Shown: in pieces, positions 7,501 to 9,817 of the stretch
Layout of the letters: every line of letters starts with the position of its first letter
How positions within the stretch are numbered: the stretch's first letter is position 1
Source: an uncultured Prevotella sp.
Lineage (GTDB): Bacteria > Bacteroidota > Bacteroidia > Bacteroidales > Bacteroidaceae
DNA: 9,817 nt
Direction of reading: 5' to 3'
Assembly (NCBI GenBank): GCA_900554835.1
Contig: USJD01000133.1
Location: forward strand, 1-9,817
Made by a program: the position numbers and the translations under genes
The notes under the pieces: model-generated
Database searches by the model: none
Told to the model about the DNA's origin: nothing
The model's input: only the letters and a program-made list of their open reading frames with translations

Positions 7501-7600
7501 GACATGGAGTAAGATTGACAACTACGACCCAGAGCGTGGTGGTAGCATCTCATTCCCTATGCAGAAGCAGGTTGTAATCGGTCTTAATGTAGAATTCTAA
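4505..7600 (+). CDS. SusC/RagA-family TonB-dependent outer-membrane transporter
   Basis: A 1031-residue precursor with a Sec signal peptide (residues 1-23, cleavage after AFA). A CarboxypepD_reg-like beta-sandwich domain follows at about 26-98, including GTVKDSNGEPMIGV and TDLDGNFSI. A TonB-box-like stretch DELVVIGYG lies at 106-114. The plug domain, about 115-235, has NNPLILVDGV and the SusC signature EVLKDASSTAIYGARGANG. The rest is the 22-strand barrel, ending in Phe1031 as expected for the beta-signal. An EF-hand-like DKDGDGTISSDD occurs at 858-869, a calcium-loop motif often seen in SusC proteins. The family imports glycans or peptides across the outer membrane using TonB energy, with the SusD lipoprotein as lid. 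No STN domain precedes the carboxypeptidase-like domain, so direct signalling to an anti-sigma factor is unlikely. A dedicated promoter and a LacI-type palindrome lie upstream. The substrate cannot be deduced; susC-type paralogues are too similar to assign one. Confidence 0.95.
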   Translation: MYQQLKRVSMALALGSVCFGAFAQQKTIKGTVKDSNGEPMIGVSVVPEGMAGSGSVTDLDGNFSINGVNPSTVLKFTYIGYKEKKVKVGAQNSVDIVMEEDNNSLDELVVIGYGVVKKRDLTGSVASIKSDDLKNVASSNAMQAMQAKIPGMDLQQSSGESGSGVSINLRGARSMLASNNPLILVDGVAYGSTLDINPSDIESMEVLKDASSTAIYGARGANGVIIITTKRGKAGKTSVGFNFYNSFNSATNAAHSMYGAKEVQRLIDKSAYATWYKGDKTLEAYNTVLGSITPESVLTNKLDDGTSTFDIYNDGSYTDWGDLLLKNSTSQNYEVNVAGGSDKTNFNISLGAMYDRGLMKNDQMSRYNGKVNIDHRINKVVKVGSSLLFTYKNWNRRNSGVYNQALKMTTITHPYLTDGSINATPNPWYAAHCSPLLDDVDGAYQNNTESTRFFGNAYVEVAPLKGLNLRSMFAVDRSDSRNGLYQDYQSQQRYQSPSTSYIRQIRNNSTAITWDNTINYNTTIAEKHDLTALLGHELTQTVTESSTVGGDAGATHYYESGYNDLSKILSPVTTSTYVKTSMLSFFGRLNYSYASKYLLTASLRADGSSTLAKGHKWGYFPSVAGGWRMIEESWLKDQKVLSNLKLRASWGISGNAAIDAYSTLTSLSANTYYYYLGNTDVSGKIPSQLGNPNLTWEKTSSFNLGLDFGFLDGRISGSIDYYWNHTYDLLFYKTAPASSFPTVIDNIGKTKGQGLEISLMTDIVRTKDFDWTANWSYSHFKDEITELTGGVDKYVSGTKGLFVGNRVNAFYDYKVLGEWGIGEFDQYVEDFKAAHEGKKPGCTGTKGYGTPGSPKILDKDGDGTISSDDRVLYNQDPNHVFGMTNTFTYKDFSLSVQLMARLGGYISYAMNEQLNFESANWGDAIDYWTPTNTDAKFPNPGLDTNSSKIWSTYKSAFTYEKADYFKIKDITLSYNVPAKWLHTIGMNKARVYCSMKNFMTWSKIDNYDPERGGSISFPMQKQVVIGLNVEF

Positions 7601-7616
7601 AAACATCGAATCAATT

Positions 7617-9674
7617 ATGAAAACAAAGATATTATTCATGGCAGCGGCATCTTCTATGATGTTGGGACTTACCTCTTGTTCTGATTTTCTGGAAGAAGAG
7701 AATAAAGTGGGTGAAACTGCCGGTTTGACATATAAAACTCCTGCTGGTCTGGAAGGTCTTGTAGCAAACTGCTACACCTTTGCTCGTGGCTGGTATGGTA
7801 AGGAAGCAGGTTTAGGTTTGAGTGAAATGGGTACCGACCTCTTCTATTATGGTTATGATAACAAGCAGAAGAGCCTTTGCTCCTACAATTTCAATGCAGC
7901 AGCATTGGAAAACAATGTGGCAGATAACCCTTGTCTTGATAATTATTGGGAACTTTTCTATAGTGCTACAGATGTCTGCAACAATGCCATTAAGTATGTA
8001 AATGATGCAAACTTCTTGGGTGAGGATCTGAAGAACCGTTATCTGGGTGAGGCTTATTTCCTGAGAGCTTTCTATTATTTCCACATGGTTAATACCTGGG
8101 GAGCTATCCCATATAATTCTGAACCAGTAACAGCTCAGAATTTCAATCCTACCAGAATGCCTGAGAACGAAGTGTTCGGTAAGGTGTTGGACGATTTGGA
8201 TGAGTCTATCGCTAAGTTTGAGGCTGCAGGTTACAAGACCAAGGCTGATGGACGTGCCAACTATTGGGCAGCTAAGGCTTTGAGATCAAGAGTATTGCTT
8301 TATGCAGCATCCTGGTTGGGTGGCCAGTTAGGTCAGACCGTCAAGGGTGGCAATTATGATGGTAAAGACAAGAATGCTCTCTATACAGCTGCTCAGGCAG
8401 ATGCAGAGGATGTTATTGATGCAAGAGATTATGCAAGTCTTGACAATGACTACAAGCATGTATGGACGATGGCTAATGAGAGCTATAATACCAATCAGGA
8501 GGCGCTCTTCGGTGTAACCTATTCTCAGGACATCAAGACCAATGCTAACTGCATTCCTTACCGTTATCGTTTGGAAGGTGGTAGCCCAATGCAGTACAAC
8601 AGTTTGATTACCCGTACAGGTTATAGTCGTGGTGGTAATGCCATGTTGCTGATGTTTGTTTCTATGTGGAACAATGGCGCTAACGACTTGGGTGGTAATG
8701 GTCAGAAAGATACACAGGTGTTCTGGCGTATAGCTGCCGGCAAGACAACCATCAAGAGTAAATTAACTGGAAAGAATGTAGAATGTGGCGCAGCTTATTC
8801 TCCATACGGACGTGGATTCACCCGCTACTTGCCTTCATTGCACTTGTGGAACTTGTTGGAGAAGCATAAGACAACCGATCAGCGTTCAGAAGCAACTTTG
8901 CTTGATCACTATGATATAGCTTCACCTGATTTGGCTAAGAATTCAAAGAATTATCCAGAGTTGCAGGATACCGCTATTTACTATTGTCCAATGGATGGAG
9001 ATTCTCCAGAGGGTCAGGCTATGCAGGCTTGGGCAAAGAACAGATACCGTATCCAGTTTATGGCAGGTGGTGACATCCCTGTTTACACATCTATGGATGA
9101 GGCTAAAGCCAAGCCAACAGAGGCAGCTGTGAAGACTTCTAAGGTTTATGGTGATGAACGTTACAACCTGTATAAGATTGCAGGTTGGTGCTCATTCCCT
9201 GGTATCAAGAAGTTCTTGGACGATGTTTATGATCCAAACTACCCAACTCATGACATCTCCAGCCGCGATGCTATCGTGATGCGTATCCCAGAGATGTATC
9301 TCATCAAGGCAGAATGTCAGTTGGCTCTCGGTGATGGTGGTGCAGCCATGGCAACCATCAACCAACTCCGTAAGGCGCGTGCTATCGAGGGTAAGGATAA
9401 TACCTTGAGTGGTAATGCAACTATCGATACCATCCTTGAGGAGCGTGCAGTAGAGTTCTGCGGTGAGCAGATGCGCTGGTTTGATCTGAAGCGTACAGGC
9501 AAGCTTTACGAGTACGTACAGAAGTATAATGCACAGGCAGCTGACAACTTGAAGGCTGATGTCAGCAAGCATTACCTCTATCGTCCAATCCCACAGAATG
9601 AGATTGACGCTGTTCAGAACTTCACCACAGAGGTGAACAGTACGACAGGTTTCTGGCAGAACCCAGGATACTAA
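7617..9674 (+). CDS. SusD/RagB-family surface nutrient-binding lipoprotein
   Basis: A 685-residue precursor starting 16 bases after the susC stop, so cotranscribed with it. The lipobox LTSC places the lipidated cysteine at 21. It is followed by SDFLEEE, whose acidic residues resemble the Bacteroidota signal for export to the cell surface. SusD hallmarks are FLRAFYYFHMVNTWG at 148-162 in the TPR-like helical region, ERAVEF followed by MRWFDLKRTGK (619-629), and the closing YRPIPQNEID with NPGY at the C-terminus. The protein caps the SusC barrel and captures the substrate. At 685 residues it is longer than the archetypal starch-binding SusD (about 550), which points to extra surface loops. The ligand is not identifiable. 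The start ATG has no Shine-Dalgarno motif, but the signal peptide fits it exactly. Confidence 0.95.
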   Translation: MKTKILFMAAASSMMLGLTSCSDFLEEENKVGETAGLTYKTPAGLEGLVANCYTFARGWYGKEAGLGLSEMGTDLFYYGYDNKQKSLCSYNFNAAALENNVADNPCLDNYWELFYSATDVCNNAIKYVNDANFLGEDLKNRYLGEAYFLRAFYYFHMVNTWGAIPYNSEPVTAQNFNPTRMPENEVFGKVLDDLDESIAKFEAAGYKTKADGRANYWAAKALRSRVLLYAASWLGGQLGQTVKGGNYDGKDKNALYTAAQADAEDVIDARDYASLDNDYKHVWTMANESYNTNQEALFGVTYSQDIKTNANCIPYRYRLEGGSPMQYNSLITRTGYSRGGNAMLLMFVSMWNNGANDLGGNGQKDTQVFWRIAAGKTTIKSKLTGKNVECGAAYSPYGRGFTRYLPSLHLWNLLEKHKTTDQRSEATLLDHYDIASPDLAKNSKNYPELQDTAIYYCPMDGDSPEGQAMQAWAKNRYRIQFMAGGDIPVYTSMDEAKAKPTEAAVKTSKVYGDERYNLYKIAGWCSFPGIKKFLDDVYDPNYPTHDISSRDAIVMRIPEMYLIKAECQLALGDGGAAMATINQLRKARAIEGKDNTLSGNATIDTILEERAVEFCGEQMRWFDLKRTGKLYEYVQKYNAQAADNLKADVSKHYLYRPIPQNEIDAVQNFTTEVNSTTGFWQNPGY

Positions 9675-9708
9675 TAGATATTTTTGGTTAGAAACACACT
9701 TGTTTTGG

Positions 9709-9741
9709 GCGAGCATCATCGAGGGATGGTGCTCGCTTTAT
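9709..9741 (+). terminator. Rho-independent terminator after susD
   Basis: Bases 9709-9720 pair with 9725-9736 in a 12-bp GC-rich stem (one G-T pair) closed by a 4-base loop, followed by TTTATT. It begins 34 bases after the susD stop and should end the susCD transcript. Confidence 0.85.
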
Positions 9742-9763
9742 TCTTACAAATCTTTTATTTTTA

Positions 9764-9800
9764 GAGGGTGTGTCATAAGCCATGACGCACCCTCATTTTA
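9764..9800 (+). terminator. Second hairpin terminator, possibly a dispersed repeat unit
   Basis: GAGGGTGTGTCAT (9764-9776) pairs with ATGACGCACCCTC (9782-9794), a 13-bp stem with one G-T pair and a 5-base loop, followed by ATTTTA. It stands 27 bases after the first terminator. It may terminate readthrough, or be a copy of a repeated palindromic element or an insertion-sequence end, since the GAGGGTGTGTCA edge looks like those seen in this phylum (from memory). The remaining bases to 9817 show nothing else. Confidence 0.6.
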
Positions 9801-9817
9801 TAAAGCATTTCCTCAAA

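Noticed and set aside
9679..9686. TATTTTTG matching the TAnnTTTG -7 promoter element after susD
   Set aside because: No TTG lies at the required 19-20 bases upstream, and a terminator follows within 25 bases, so it is most likely a chance match in T-rich DNA.
1..9817. CRISPR arrays, tRNA or rRNA genes, integrase or transposase genes
   Set aside because: No regularly spaced repeats, tRNA-like cloverleaf or TTCRA loop, rRNA segments or transposase motifs were seen on either strand.

Overview
The window most likely comes from a gut or rumen Bacteroidota, probably a Prevotellaceae (Segatella/Prevotella copri-like). The reasons are a SusC/SusD outer-membrane pair, a Bacteroidota-type promoter (TTG, 19 bases, TAnnTTTG), mostly absent Shine-Dalgarno sequences, and moderate GC content by eye. 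All five genes lie on the + strand. Organism and functions are inferred from sequence recognition alone; no database was searched.

Left part (1-4133) is a cytoplasmic alpha-glucan/glycogen cluster. It holds the C-terminal two-thirds of a glycogen debranching enzyme (cut by the window edge), a GT-B glycosyltransferase resembling glycogen synthases (start reassigned to 1346, behind a strong AAGGAGG), and a GH57 alpha-amylase-like protein. The GH57 protein is the most unusual item. Both positions where active GH57 alpha-amylases carry their catalytic Glu and Asp are changed (Ser146 and Glu242). The protein also ends in a four-heptad coiled coil and a Lys/Ala-rich basic tail. It looks like a non-catalytic glycogen-associated or regulatory protein rather than a working amylase.

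Middle part (4134-4504, 371 bases, no convincing gene) is a boundary between two transcripts. It contains a weak hairpin, a 16-bp hairpin, an intrinsic terminator with a T-run, a perfect 14-bp palindrome of LacI/GalR-operator type, a well-formed promoter and a leader of about 145 bases.

Right part (4505-9674) is a susC/susD pair spaced by 16 bases. It encodes a 1031-residue TonB-dependent outer-membrane transporter and a 685-residue surface lipoprotein that together should bind and import an oligosaccharide or other large nutrient. Two strong hairpins follow susD directly, so the transcript seems to be bicistronic, with no SusE/F-like protein or glycoside hydrolase attached. The SusC lacks the N-terminal STN signalling domain, so control through an ECF-sigma/anti-sigma relay is unlikely; the LacI-type palindrome upstream offers an alternative. 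The substrate cannot be read from the sequence. A link to the glycogen genes, through a shared LacI-type regulator sensing alpha-glucan-derived sugars, is only a hypothesis.
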